A stretch of DNA of 64,000 nucleotides from Streptomyces sp. NBC_00083 (GCF_026343295.1 NZ_JAPELY010000002.1:1488001-1552000), one strand, 5' to 3'; numbered from the stretch's first letter, positions 51,233 through 60,585 are shown. Notes: a model not told the origin generated them from the letters alone. Numbers and translations: made by a program.

Positions 51233-52573
51233 ATGCAGCAGAACGCATCCGAGCCCTCGCAGGCGTCGCTGGTCGGGGAGGAGTACGAGGTCGAGGTCGG
51301 CCCCGTCGCGCACGGTGGCCACTGCATCGCCCGCACCGCCGAGGGCCGCGTCCTGTTCGTACGCCACGCCCTGCCCGGCGAGAAGATCGTCGCCCGCGTC
51401 ACCGAGGGCGAGGCCGACTCGCGCTTCCTGCGCGCGGACGCGGTGACGGTCCTGGAGCCCTCGAAGGACCGCGTCGAGGCCCCGTGCCCCTACGCCGGCC
51501 CCGGCAAGTGCGGCGGCTGCGACTGGCAGCACGCCAAGCCCGGCGCGCAGCGCCGCCTCAAGGGCGAGGTCATCGCCGAGCAGCTCCAGCGCCTCGCGGG
51601 CCTCACCCCGGAGGAGGCCGGCTGGGACGGCACGGTCATGCCGGCCGAGGGCGACAAGCTCCCCGCGGGCGAGGTCCCGAAGTGGCGCACCCGGGTCCAG
51701 TACGCGGTCGACGACGAGGGCCGCGCGGGCCTGCGCAAGCACCGCTCGCACGACATCGAGGCCATCGACCACTGCATGATCGCGGCGCCGGGCGTGACGG
51801 AACTGGGCGTCGAGAAGCGGGAGTGGCCGCAGATGGCGTCGGTCGAGGCGATCGCCTCCTCGGGCTCGCACGACCGCCAGGTCGTCCTGACCCCGAACCC
51901 CGGCGGCCGGCTCCCCCTGGTCGAGCTCGACAAGCCGGTCTCGGTCCTGCGCGTCGAGGAGAAGGACGGCGGGGTGCACCGCGTGCACGGCCGCGCCTTC
52001 GTCCGCGAGCGCGCCGACGGCCGCACCTACCGCGTCGGCATGGGCGGCTTCTGGCAGGTCCACCCGCAGGCCCCCGACACCCTGGTGAAGGCGGTCATGC
52101 AGGGCCTGATGCCGCGCAAGGGCGAGATGGCGCTGGACCTGTACTGCGGCGTCGGCCTGTTCGCGGGCGCGATCGCGGAGCGCGTCGGCGAGACCGGGGC
52201 GGTCCTCGGCATCGAGTCCTCCAAGCGCGCGGTGGAGGACGCCCGCCACAACCTGGCCGACCTGCCCCGGGTCCGCATCGAACAGGGCAAGGTCGACCAG
52301 GTCCTGCCCCGCACCAAGATCAGCGAGGCCGACCTGATCGTCCTGGACCCGCCCCGAGCGGGCGCCGGCAAGCAGACGGTCAAACACCTGGCCGCCCTGG
52401 GCGCCCGCCGCATCGCCTACGTAGCCTGCGACCCGGCAGCCCTCGCCCGCGACCTGGCGTACTTCGCGGAAGCGGGCTACAAGCCGCGGACGCTGCGGGC
52501 GTTCGACCTGTTCCCGATGACGCATCATGTGGAGTGCGTGGCGATTCTGGAGCCGATCGCGAAGGGCGTCTGA
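51233..52573 (+). CDS. Class I SAM-dependent RNA methyltransferase (TrmA/RlmD family) with TRAM domain
   Basis: A 446-residue m5U-type RNA methyltransferase. An N-terminal TRAM RNA-binding domain covers about 12-70. Cysteines 85, 93 and 96 (CPYAGPGKCGGC), with a fourth near residue 181, suggest a 4Fe-4S site like RlmD/RumA. The SAM-binding region has FWQVHPQ and LDLYCGVGLFAG near 300-311, DPPRAG near 371-376, and catalytic Cys399 in ACDPAALARD; HHVECVA near 430 completes the family signature. Corresponds to mycobacterial Rv2689c. It is the last gene of the conserved core block; the accessory island starts just after it. A TAGACT box at 51168-51173 may be its promoter. Confidence 0.92.
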   Translation: MQQNASEPSQASLVGEEYEVEVGPVAHGGHCIARTAEGRVLFVRHALPGEKIVARVTEGEADSRFLRADAVTVLEPSKDRVEAPCPYAGPGKCGGCDWQHAKPGAQRRLKGEVIAEQLQRLAGLTPEEAGWDGTVMPAEGDKLPAGEVPKWRTRVQYAVDDEGRAGLRKHRSHDIEAIDHCMIAAPGVTELGVEKREWPQMASVEAIASSGSHDRQVVLTPNPGGRLPLVELDKPVSVLRVEEKDGGVHRVHGRAFVRERADGRTYRVGMGGFWQVHPQAPDTLVKAVMQGLMPRKGEMALDLYCGVGLFAGAIAERVGETGAVLGIESSKRAVEDARHNLADLPRVRIEQGKVDQVLPRTKISEADLIVLDPPRAGAGKQTVKHLAALGARRIAYVACDPAALARDLAYFAEAGYKPRTLRAFDLFPMTHHVECVAILEPIAKGV

Positions 52574-52787
52574 CCTGCGGTTTCGCCTGGTGTGCATTAT
52601 GGGCGTTGTGTGCGTTACGGGCGATATCTTGACGCACGAGCGACGCACGTGACGCACGTTTGACGCACGTTCTGATGGGGCGTCAGGCGACTGTTCGTGC
52701 AGGTGGCGGTGGGTCGGGTAGGGCCTGTCGGGGTTCCGACTTTGCCGTCTCTTGGTGAAAATTCGGGGTAGTGGGCGGCGTTAAGGC
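52574..52787. other. Core-to-island junction, no gene
   Basis: This 214-bp gap between the RNA methyltransferase and the unrecognised 462-residue protein gene has a clear drop in G+C and T-rich patches (GTGTGCATTATGGGCG near 52590). It contains four GACGCACG direct repeats (below). No tRNA or clear integration site was found. Confidence 0.6.
52631..52669. repeat. Four GACGCACG direct repeats at the island junction
   Basis: GACGCACG starts at 52631, 52642, 52651 and 52662 (periods 11, 9 and 11), so all copies sit roughly on one DNA face. They lie 58 nt after the methyltransferase stop and 119 nt after the end of the minus-strand 462-residue gene. Confidence 0.7.
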
Positions 52788-54176
52788 TTAGTAGGAGCGG
52801 GGCCCGTAGGGGCTCCAGTGGCCGAGGAAGGGCTTGAGGTCGTCGCCGCTGGGCTTCGGTGGCGTGGGCAGCTTCGGTGCTGAGGCGGACTTGGTGAGAT
52901 GTCGGAGGCGGGCGTCTGCGAACGCGAGCCACGCCTCGATCTCGGTCCTTTCTTGCCCCGGCGGCAGTGATGTGGCGTGGTCGCGTACTGCTGTGACGTA
53001 TTCGGTCAGGCGCTTGGCCTGGTGCCAGGCGTCTGCCTGTTCTTCGAGGTGTTTGACGCGATAGGCGTGGGCGTATGCGGCGCGGGCTTCGTGCATGGCG
53101 GCTTCCCAGCGCCGCTCCTGCTCCTCGCGGGCTTGCTGGTCGGCGCGGCGTTTGCGTTCGGCGGCTTCGCCGCGGAGGCCGACTTCTTGTGCGATTTCGG
53201 CGAGTTGGTCTTCCAGTGGCCGGTCGGGGAGGTCGGCCCATTCGCTGGCGCGGTGCGGGTTGCCGCCGCGGAGGATGAAGCGCAGGCGGTTTGAGGGGGT
53301 GTAGTCGAAGCGGGGGATGCGCATCCACGAGTGCTTCTTGGCGTCGGCGAGTTCCTTTGCGCTGGGGACGTGTTCGCTGCGGTCCTGTTCCTGAAGGATG
53401 AGGAATCCGACGCTTTCGCCTTGGGCAGTGATGGTGAAGTGCGGTGGTGCCGTGCGGCGCCGGTGGGGTGGGGGAGCGCCTTGTGTGGTTCCGATCGCTG
53501 CCCTATGGCCTTGTGCTTCGGTGGTGGTGATGAGGGCCTGGATGATGCGCAGGGCTCTGCCTTGGTGGGGTTTGGTCAGGCCCATGGGCTGCGGCCACTT
53601 TTCGAGGGCGGCCACGACGGCGTGGGGTTTGGTGAGTCTGGCTGGCACGGGGAGCGGGGTGAGTTCGGCGAGGCGCCAGGCGGGAATGTCGGCGAGCTTG
53701 ATTTCGTAGCCGCGGTGGGTGCGGTATCCGTAGATTTCCTGTGTGTGTGGGATCTTGCCCGACTTACGGGCGGCGTTGACCCGCGATGCCCAATTCACTG
53801 CGTGAGGGCCGGGTTCGATGGGCTTGATGAGGCAGCCGTTGTTGGCGGCTAGTTCTTCGAGGAGTTGGTCCGCGTAGTTCGTACGGGCCTTCGACACTGT
53901 CTTGGGCCGTGGTTGTGCCGGTTTTCGACCGGACTGCCTGGGTGGTTCAGCGTTCTGCTCCACGGGGTGGATGCCGCGTTCGGTGAGATACTGGCGACCT
54001 TTGTCAGTGAGGTGGGCGTTCCAATGCCCGCGGCGTTTGGTGATTTTGATGAGCCCCCGGCTTTGCAGGGCCTGTGCGCTGACCTTGTACGTGCTGTCCG
54101 GCCAGACTCCGTCGGGACTCCCCTGGCCCACCCAGTCGAGCACGGTCTGCTGCCGCTCGTTGAGGGCCTGGTGCAT
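52788..54176 (-). CDS. Unrecognised 462-aa protein, winged-helix N-terminus and coiled-coil C-terminus, next to BREX genes
   Basis: A 462-residue protein I cannot place in a known family. Residues 1-66 resemble a winged helix (RQQTVLDWV, ALQSRGLIKITKRRGHW and DKGRQYL). A second possible helical DNA-binding region lies at about 100-215 (repeated LTKPHAVVAALEKWPQPMGLTKPHQGRA). Residues about 315-400 form a charged coiled coil (ERKRRADQQAREEQERRWEA). ATG 54176 follows GGGAG. It is on the same strand as and 183 nt downstream of brxHI, and its composition is less GC-rich than the core genes, so it probably arrived with the defence island. A transcriptional regulator or BREX accessory factor is inference. 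Confidence 0.8.
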   Translation of the reverse strand: MHQALNERQQTVLDWVGQGSPDGVWPDSTYKVSAQALQSRGLIKITKRRGHWNAHLTDKGRQYLTERGIHPVEQNAEPPRQSGRKPAQPRPKTVSKARTNYADQLLEELAANNGCLIKPIEPGPHAVNWASRVNAARKSGKIPHTQEIYGYRTHRGYEIKLADIPAWRLAELTPLPVPARLTKPHAVVAALEKWPQPMGLTKPHQGRALRIIQALITTTEAQGHRAAIGTTQGAPPPHRRRTAPPHFTITAQGESVGFLILQEQDRSEHVPSAKELADAKKHSWMRIPRFDYTPSNRLRFILRGGNPHRASEWADLPDRPLEDQLAEIAQEVGLRGEAAERKRRADQQAREEQERRWEAAMHEARAAYAHAYRVKHLEEQADAWHQAKRLTEYVTAVRDHATSLPPGQERTEIEAWLAFADARLRHLTKSASAPKLPTPPKPSGDDLKPFLGHWSPYGPRSY

Positions 54177-54359
54177 GTGGTTCTCCCGTGGTTCCCAGGG
54201 CGTGCAGCCGCGGAGACAATGCCCACTGCTTCTGCGGGAATTCGGGGCGGGCAGCGAGATCCCTTATTTGGATGAAGCGTAGGGTCGATCTCGTCCAGGT
54301 ATTCCCTAACGCCGAAGCCCTCGAACTCCTCCCCACCCGAGCCTGCCCCTGGAGGGCGC
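54177..54359. other. Gap between brxHI and the 462-aa gene
   Basis: 183 bp with lower G+C. It starts with the ribosome site of the 462-residue gene and contains the lower half of a hairpin over the brxHI stop (GGGCGC-TCAA-GCGCCC at 54355-54368). The downstream gene may therefore have its own promoter, for which no clear -35/-10 pair was seen. Confidence 0.45.
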
Positions 54360-54368
54360 TCAAGCGCC
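54355..54368 (-). terminator. Short hairpin centred on the brxHI stop codon
   Basis: GGGCGC and GCGCCC pair around TCAA, which contains the stop codon complement (54360-54362). No U-tract; possibly a weak terminator or mRNA end stabiliser. Confidence 0.35.
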
Positions 54369-56492
54369 CGCAGACACAAACCGCGAGGCTTCTTTGAGCG
54401 CAGCTGATGCCCCATCGAGATCCGCGAGACGCGCAGCGAGTGTGGCCTCTGCAAGCCGCTGAGGGAGCGCGGCACTGAATTTGAGCCCATGGATAGCGCG
54501 AGTGTCCACGGCGGGGAGGCAGAGCTGACCGATTGCCGAGGCCTTGGTCCGATTCCACTCGCTCAGAGTGAGGTCTTCGCGGAGCCGGATGTACGTGTCT
54601 GTAGGGCGCTGGAGAGGGTCGGCAATGTCCGAGAGCGTTGCAGCCAGGGTGACGTTGGCCCGATAGCCGGCCCAGGTCCACCAGCGCACGTTCGTGTCCC
54701 GACCACCTCGGACAACAACTGTTCCGGCAGGATGCACCGATTCCGCACCGCTGTCGCGAGCCTGAGCGAGGGCGGCTTCAGCCCGACGGGTCAATGCGAC
54801 CGGTGGATCGGCGCCGAGCAGGACCTCCCGGGCGGAGCGGGTCAGCTCGTACGAGGCGGAACGGCCGGAACCGACCCCGCCCCACCGCGCCTTGCCACCA
54901 CCCTCGACCGGCTCGACGAAGCACCGCCTCCGGGACCAGTCGATGTATGTCACCTGCCAGCTCCGTCCGGCGAGGAGTAGCCGCCTCGGTCCGGCAACTT
55001 CCTCCGTCAGCAGTGTCGGGTTGGTGGTGCCGATCTCGCTGCGGCCCGCCAGCACAGTGAACTCCGGTGCGGCAGTGAAGACGGCGGTGAGGTCCATGAA
55101 GTGCCGGTACCCGAAGCGGCGTTCGGCCTCAGGGCCGATGAACAGCATTCCGCCGTCCCGCTCCAGGAACCCTTCGTCGATCAGATGGCGCACGATGGGT
55201 TCGGCGGAGCGACCGAAGGGGCCGAGCCCGCCCCACCACTCCTGCCAGAGCCGGTCTCCGACCCGGTGTTCCTGCAGGCAGAGAGCTAGCACCTGTTGGG
55301 CGACGATGTGCCGGGGTTCCGGTGGGGCTACCACCGGTTCGACCCAGCCACGTGACCACAGCAGAAGCAGGGCTGCTGCGCCGAGCAGACCGTCCTCGTT
55401 GGTGGCAAGGAAAAGGCAATTACGAATGGAACCTGCGCGCCGGCCGGTCCGACCGAGCCGCTGGAGGAAGGAGGCTACGGTGCTCGGTGCGTCAATCTGG
55501 ATGAAGCGGTCCAAGTCGCCTACATCGATGCCGAGTTCCAGTGTGCTGGTGGAGACGATCACACAGTCTCGTGCATTGGCGAATGCCTCTTCAGCCCGCC
55601 TCCGCTCATCCGTTGAGAGAGACGCATGCGAGAGGAACGCGGTCACACCTTTGGCCCGCAGGCTCTCGCCGAGCATCTCGACCTGCCGACGCGACTCGCA
55701 AAACACCAGCCTCTTCTCCCCGCGATGCAGCGAGGAGATCACCGTCGCCGCATTCTCCAGAGATCCCACGTAGTCGAGCTGGATTTCCCCGGGAGGCGGC
55801 AGGACTGGATTCTCCTCGCGCAGATGCGGGGCAACAACGTAAGCCGCGCGTTTGTCGCGCCCCGAGCCCTGCAGCCAGCTGAGCAGCTGTTCGGGATTGC
55901 CCACTGTCGCGGAGAGGCCGACCCGCTGTACTGGCTGACCGACGACTCGTTCGAGTCGCTCGAGCACGGCCAGCAGATGCCAGCCCCGGTCGTCACCGGC
56001 GAAGGCATGCACCTCATCGACGACGATGGTCCGCAGCCCGGAGAAGAAGGCCCGATGGTCGACATTGGCGCTGACCAGCATCGCTTCCAGCGATTCTGGC
56101 GTAGTCAGCAGGATGTCCGGACGATCCCGCAGGATCCGCTTGCGTCGTGGCTGCGTGACATCCCCGTGCCACAGCGCCGCGGTCCGGCCCAGCCACGAGG
56201 CGTACGTTTCCAGACGGGGTAGGAGGTTGTTGAGCAGCGCCTTGAGCGGGCATACGTAGAGGACTGAGGTCCCTGTCCAGTTCTCCGCAGCCATCCTGGA
56301 CAGCAAAGGGAAGGACGCCGCTTCGGTCTTGCCTCCCGCCGTCGGTGCGAGGAGTACTGCATCCGCCCCGTCCAGCAGCGGTTCGATTGCCTCTTCTTGG
56401 AGCGGGCGAAGACCAGGCCACCCCAGGGTGTTGACGATGTGGTGGACGACCCCGGGGTGCAGCCGGTCCAGCGGTTCGGGTGCACCTGTCAC
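54360..56492 (-). CDS. brxHI: BREX helicase BrxHI (DEAD/DEAH, Lhr-like)
   Basis: A 710-residue superfamily 2 helicase. Motif I is APTAGGKTE at residues 49-57; motif II is DEVH at 159-162; motif III is SAT at 194-196. The second RecA domain has STSTLELGIDVGDLDRFIQ near 316-334 and GRTGRR near motif VI. The C-terminal region (from about 420) is the Lhr-type extension. Starts at GTG 56492, overlapping the brxD stop (GTGA). Type 2 BREX (Pgl) systems contain exactly this helicase with brxD, pglZ and pglY in this order. It should act on DNA in phage exclusion; its exact step is not established. Confidence 0.93.
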   Translation of the reverse strand: MTGAPEPLDRLHPGVVHHIVNTLGWPGLRPLQEEAIEPLLDGADAVLLAPTAGGKTEAASFPLLSRMAAENWTGTSVLYVCPLKALLNNLLPRLETYASWLGRTAALWHGDVTQPRRKRILRDRPDILLTTPESLEAMLVSANVDHRAFFSGLRTIVVDEVHAFAGDDRGWHLLAVLERLERVVGQPVQRVGLSATVGNPEQLLSWLQGSGRDKRAAYVVAPHLREENPVLPPPGEIQLDYVGSLENAATVISSLHRGEKRLVFCESRRQVEMLGESLRAKGVTAFLSHASLSTDERRRAEEAFANARDCVIVSTSTLELGIDVGDLDRFIQIDAPSTVASFLQRLGRTGRRAGSIRNCLFLATNEDGLLGAAALLLLWSRGWVEPVVAPPEPRHIVAQQVLALCLQEHRVGDRLWQEWWGGLGPFGRSAEPIVRHLIDEGFLERDGGMLFIGPEAERRFGYRHFMDLTAVFTAAPEFTVLAGRSEIGTTNPTLLTEEVAGPRRLLLAGRSWQVTYIDWSRRRCFVEPVEGGGKARWGGVGSGRSASYELTRSAREVLLGADPPVALTRRAEAALAQARDSGAESVHPAGTVVVRGGRDTNVRWWTWAGYRANVTLAATLSDIADPLQRPTDTYIRLREDLTLSEWNRTKASAIGQLCLPAVDTRAIHGLKFSAALPQRLAEATLAARLADLDGASAALKEASRFVSAGA

Positions 56493-57817
56493 GGAAGCTC
56501 CAACTCGATCTCGTCGGCGCTGTCCACCGCGGCGTTGCGCTCGACTGCGCTCAGCTCGTCTCTGCTGACGGTTAGCGCGTAGTGCTTGCGCGGGTTGAAA
56601 TCGTCAAACTCGTCGACCCGATCCAATACGTCTGCGACGAGTTTGCGCAGGAAGATCCTCGGTGCGATGCCGACACGCCCGCCGAGCCTTCCCGTTGTGG
56701 CAGTGGCCAGCTCCGCCACGTAGGTGTCGTCGACAAGGGCAGCGATGCGCTCAGGATTCCGAGCCGACCCCGCGTACAAGTCGCGTACGGCGCGACCCAG
56801 TTCGCCCAGCCGCTGGAGATCGAAGCCGGTAAGTCGCAGTTGCACTGCCCGTGGTGAGTCGAAGCGCGGATCGGTGGAGAAGTCGGTTGCCAGCCGCTGG
56901 GCCAGCGGAGGCAGACGTTGAACTCCCTGCTGTCCGTCGTAGAAGGCTGGTGTACCGGTGATGACCAGGAAGAGCCCGGGAAATCGGCCCGCATCGATTT
57001 CATCAAGGAGCTGTCGCAGGGCGTTGAGCCCCTTCTCACGCACGTCTCCCCGCACCCGTTGCAAGGTCTCAATCTCATCGAGGACCAGCAGGAGTCCAGG
57101 ATGCCCGCAGTCCTTCAGGACGGTGAGCAGCCCCTGAAGGAAGCCCAGTGCCGCGAAGTGGTCGAGGTCTCCACGCACTCCCGCAGTTCGGCGCGCGGAG
57201 GCGGCGACCGACTTCTGGCCGCCCAGCCAGGCAATGACGGCTTCAGCGGTGGCCGCGTCCCCGTCCAGTGTGGCTTTGCGATAGCCACGCAGGGCGGCGG
57301 AGAAGGCGGGAGTGGTCTGGGCGACACCACGGAGCCGGTCCTCCAGCAGCGCTTCGACCGCGGACTCCAACGCCTCACTGTTTTCCGTGAGTTCGGGTTG
57401 CGCCTCGGTCACCTCTTCTTCGAGGGTGTAGAACCAGCCATCGATCACCGAGCGCAAGGCGCTGGCAGGTTCGGTCGCTGTGGTCAGCCGCTCGGTGAGC
57501 CGTCGGTAGACGGTTTCCAGCTTGTGCAGTGGCGTCTCGGTCTCCGAGATCTGGATCTCGGCTGTGGCGAGCCCTGCCCGCTTCGCCCGTTCGGCGAGCC
57601 AGCGGGCGAAGAAGGTCTTGCCGGACCCGTACTCGCCGCGAATGGCATGGAAGGCCGCACTGCCCGTTGCGATCGTAGTGATCCGCTCGTCCAGCGTGGG
57701 CGCGAAACGATCCAGCCCGACAGCGAAGAGGTCGAGACCTGACTGCGGTACGGTCCCGCGCCGCAGCGCGTCGATGACCTCGCGGCGGCGGGCCGCGCTG
57801 ACAGATGCGCCGCTCAT
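56489..57817 (-). CDS. brxD: BREX ATP-binding protein BrxD
   Basis: A 442-residue P-loop ATPase of the BREX BrxD (ATP-binding DUF2791-type) family. Walker A is RGEYGSGKTF at residues 60-69 and Walker B LLLVLDEIETL at 242-252; arginine-rich helices follow in the C-terminal third. It overlaps pglZ by ATGA and brxHI by GTGA, so all three genes are translated as a coupled series. Occurs only in type 2-like BREX operons, which supports this classification. Start ATG 57817 (MSGASVS). Confidence 0.92.
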   Translation of the reverse strand: MSGASVSAARRREVIDALRRGTVPQSGLDLFAVGLDRFAPTLDERITTIATGSAAFHAIRGEYGSGKTFFARWLAERAKRAGLATAEIQISETETPLHKLETVYRRLTERLTTATEPASALRSVIDGWFYTLEEEVTEAQPELTENSEALESAVEALLEDRLRGVAQTTPAFSAALRGYRKATLDGDAATAEAVIAWLGGQKSVAASARRTAGVRGDLDHFAALGFLQGLLTVLKDCGHPGLLLVLDEIETLQRVRGDVREKGLNALRQLLDEIDAGRFPGLFLVITGTPAFYDGQQGVQRLPPLAQRLATDFSTDPRFDSPRAVQLRLTGFDLQRLGELGRAVRDLYAGSARNPERIAALVDDTYVAELATATTGRLGGRVGIAPRIFLRKLVADVLDRVDEFDDFNPRKHYALTVSRDELSAVERNAAVDSADEIELELP

Positions 57818-60585
57818 GTTTTTTCCCTGGGCAGTTCGAACTGCTCGCACAGTGTGTCGCGGTTGAGCCGGACCCGGGTCCGGGAGTCGATCAGGCTGAT
57901 GACTTCGTAGCCCTCGATGTTCAGCAGCCGGGTCAGCACAGTGACGAAGCCCTCCGGGCGGGTGTTGGTGCGGCCCCCCGAAGCGACGGCGGCCCCAGAG
58001 ACTGCTGCGAGTGAGAGCGTGCCGCCCGATGCGTCGAGTGCGTCGATGACGGCGGCCACCACCTTGCGGTCGGGGACTCTGCGCACGAACTTCCCCTGAT
58101 GCTCGTAGAGCTTGGTGTCCACGACCTGACGGCCGAGCGTGACCGGGGTCAGCGGCTCGATGGGTACGGGCCTGGTCGGGGGCGTTTCGACCGCATCGTC
58201 AGCGAAAAGCTCACCCTCCTGTGGCCGTGCCTTCGGCTTGACGGGTGGGGACTTCCTCGCCGGCTTCGTGGCGGTTTGGGTTTTGGGCGGTGCCGGGGCG
58301 TCTTGCGCTTCCCACCATGGTGGCTGGACCGACTCTCGCGGTAGTTCGGCCCATCCGTCGGGCGCAATGTCGATCGACGGTGTCAGGACCAGTACTGGCA
58401 CCGTCATCTCGGCGAGTGAGGCACCGCCGTGGTATCCGGCCTTACGCGGGGTGTAGCGGATCTCTTCCGACCAAGGAGCAATGACCCGACCGCCATTTTC
58501 CAGCACGCGGGGGCCCGTCAGCGCGATTTCTCCCTCACCGGCAGCCGTCCCTGTACGCCAGCGGGCCGACTCCACTCCCTCGGTGATCACTGGTCCTGCG
58601 TCGGAGCTCGTCCGGTCCAGCACGTGTCCGTGATCGGATACCAGTACCACTGGACGCCCTTGCCCCCGGGCCGAGTTGAGCAGTTCGGTGAGGTACTTCA
58701 CTCGCTTCACCGACCAGTCGGCCAGTGAGCTCTGCTGCCCGTGGTCCAGGCTGTCGTCGATGGTGTTCAGCACGACACCGACCACGGCATCCGATGCGAT
58801 GGCCTCGACCAGCCGCTGGTCGAGCAACTGTCCCGCAGGACCGGCGATCTCACTCTTGTGGAAGAGAGCGGCCGCACGCCCGTGCTGCTTCCAGAAGTCG
58901 ACGAACCCTTCCTTCTCCACACTCTGCCCGCCCGATACTGGGCGTCCGCACAGCAAAGTGGTCCGGCTGACGGCGGTCACCGACGGGATCATGGCGACCG
59001 CAGCCGGCCTCCGCCCGTCGCGGGACAGTTCGTTCCACCGGCCCGCACCGGTCAACTCTTCGCCGAGCTGCGCCGCGACCCCGCTGCTCATCCCGTCCAA
59101 TACGAGGACCAGCGGCGGTCGCTTCGCCGCCAGCTTCACGGCGATCTTCTCCAGCACATCCTCGATGAGCAAGGTCCCACCGGACTGCGCCGTACTGGCA
59201 TGTTGCGCCCACGGTCCGAGCTCGGCCGCGAAGGCTTCGTCGAGCGTCGCCCGTTGCCGCCGCGCCGCGTCGTGCACAGTGCGGTACGCATGAACCAGAA
59301 CGGGCTCGGCGTCGGCGTCTCCCACCCACAGCTGTGCCATTGCCCGGTCCACCCAGCCCCAGTCGGCGACATGCGCGTGCACAGCCTGGTCGACCGACGA
59401 CACCGCCGGCTCCGGCGCGTCCAGCCAGTGCTTCAGCCGTACGGCCATGCGCGCCAGCTCGATCCGCTTCGCATAGAGAGTGGCAAGGTGATGCTCTTGT
59501 ACGTGTTCCCAAGCGGTCTGTGCTGCCTGGGGTACCCCGGCCAGTGCCTCGGCCAGCCGACGCAGCCGTGCCTGGAACCCTGAGGGCAGAAAGGGATTGT
59601 CGGCGAGCGCAGCAGAGAGGTGGGCCTCCGCGGCCAGTTGATCGGCCTGGCGCAGTACACCGAGAACCCGCTGCCGTGCTTCCTCGCTCTGCGCCCCCCG
59701 CCCCGTCGCCTCACCGATCCATCGGGTGAGCGTGCCCTCCACTGCCCTTGCGTAGGCGCGCAGTTCGGACGGGCGTGAACCCATGCCGAAGACGGAGCCC
59801 AGAGCGACGGCTGCATCGGCCGACGCGGCGTCCCCGTTCATGACCGAGGCCAGCACACCCAGCGCGGTGGCCTCAGTTCCGCGGCCGCTGAGTGCGAGTC
59901 GCAGGAGCACTGGGGCAGCCTCGCCCGCGTTCTGCGCCAGCCAGTCGGCGATGCCCTGCTGTTCGGCTTCCGGCAACGCCGCGAAACGCTGTGGCCCACC
60001 AGGCGTGCGGGACCAAGCCAGCAGCGCATCGACATCCACCGACGCCTCGCCCTCGAAGACACCCTCGAGCCCGAGCCGCACTCCGACGAGGGCGCGCATC
60101 GCCGCGTCCAGGGTGAGCACGGCCCCACGCTGAGGCCAGCCGCCGTCCGGCTCAGCGGTGATCAGTGCGCTGGGCAACCAGAGCCATGGGTCTCGCCGCA
60201 TACGAGGATCGAGGTCGGCTGCGCCGAAGAGCTGCTTGACGATGTCGGCCTCGTCGACGGCGATGATCTGCGAGCGCACCATCTCGCCCACCAGGTCGAG
60301 ACTGATCCGATCACCGGACACATCGGTGGTGACCACCAGCAGGTCCGAAGCCTCGGTACCCAGATGAGCCTGCCAGGCGTCGGTGATGCCGAGCGCCGAA
60401 GTGGTGTGTACGACCCGGACCTTGCGGCGTTCACCTTCGCCGACCGGCACGGTGAACTCCTGTGGCCCGTCCACCACGTACTTACCGTGCACCAGCACCA
60501 GTCGTCGACCCTTGGTATGGGCCAGCCGTGTGGTCAGAAGTCCGGTGATGACCCGCTGGTCGAGTTCGGGTGCCGTGGTTCCCAT
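57814..60585 (-). CDS. pglZ: BREX alkaline-phosphatase-superfamily protein PglZ
   Basis: A 923-residue protein with a PglZ domain of the alkaline phosphatase superfamily. The N-terminal half (to about 460) is helical and specific to type 2 systems. The PglZ core holds the metal-site Asp497 (LVLVLDGMSSG), the Thr/Ser nucleophile region PSVTAVSRT at 534-542, and DHGHV at 651-655. A Pro/Lys-rich linker near 755-800 leads to a C-terminal helical domain. PglZ is essential in every BREX type and has been reported to have nuclease-like activity. Starts ATG 60585, overlapping the pglY stop by one base (TGATG). Stop overlaps brxD. Confidence 0.95.
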   Translation of the reverse strand: MGTTAPELDQRVITGLLTTRLAHTKGRRLVLVHGKYVVDGPQEFTVPVGEGERRKVRVVHTTSALGITDAWQAHLGTEASDLLVVTTDVSGDRISLDLVGEMVRSQIIAVDEADIVKQLFGAADLDPRMRRDPWLWLPSALITAEPDGGWPQRGAVLTLDAAMRALVGVRLGLEGVFEGEASVDVDALLAWSRTPGGPQRFAALPEAEQQGIADWLAQNAGEAAPVLLRLALSGRGTEATALGVLASVMNGDAASADAAVALGSVFGMGSRPSELRAYARAVEGTLTRWIGEATGRGAQSEEARQRVLGVLRQADQLAAEAHLSAALADNPFLPSGFQARLRRLAEALAGVPQAAQTAWEHVQEHHLATLYAKRIELARMAVRLKHWLDAPEPAVSSVDQAVHAHVADWGWVDRAMAQLWVGDADAEPVLVHAYRTVHDAARRQRATLDEAFAAELGPWAQHASTAQSGGTLLIEDVLEKIAVKLAAKRPPLVLVLDGMSSGVAAQLGEELTGAGRWNELSRDGRRPAAVAMIPSVTAVSRTTLLCGRPVSGGQSVEKEGFVDFWKQHGRAAALFHKSEIAGPAGQLLDQRLVEAIASDAVVGVVLNTIDDSLDHGQQSSLADWSVKRVKYLTELLNSARGQGRPVVLVSDHGHVLDRTSSDAGPVITEGVESARWRTGTAAGEGEIALTGPRVLENGGRVIAPWSEEIRYTPRKAGYHGGASLAEMTVPVLVLTPSIDIAPDGWAELPRESVQPPWWEAQDAPAPPKTQTATKPARKSPPVKPKARPQEGELFADDAVETPPTRPVPIEPLTPVTLGRQVVDTKLYEHQGKFVRRVPDRKVVAAVIDALDASGGTLSLAAVSGAAVASGGRTNTRPEGFVTVLTRLLNIEGYEVISLIDSRTRVRLNRDTLCEQFELPREKT

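Noticed and set aside
52574..54359. Integrase, transposase or attachment tRNA that would explain the island
   Set aside because: No recombinase gene, inverted terminal repeat or tRNA was seen in the visible part of the island.
54489..54980. Plus-strand 163-codon frame inside brxHI
   Set aside because: It lies fully within the helicase gene, in the opposite direction, with no ribosome site or recognisable domain.
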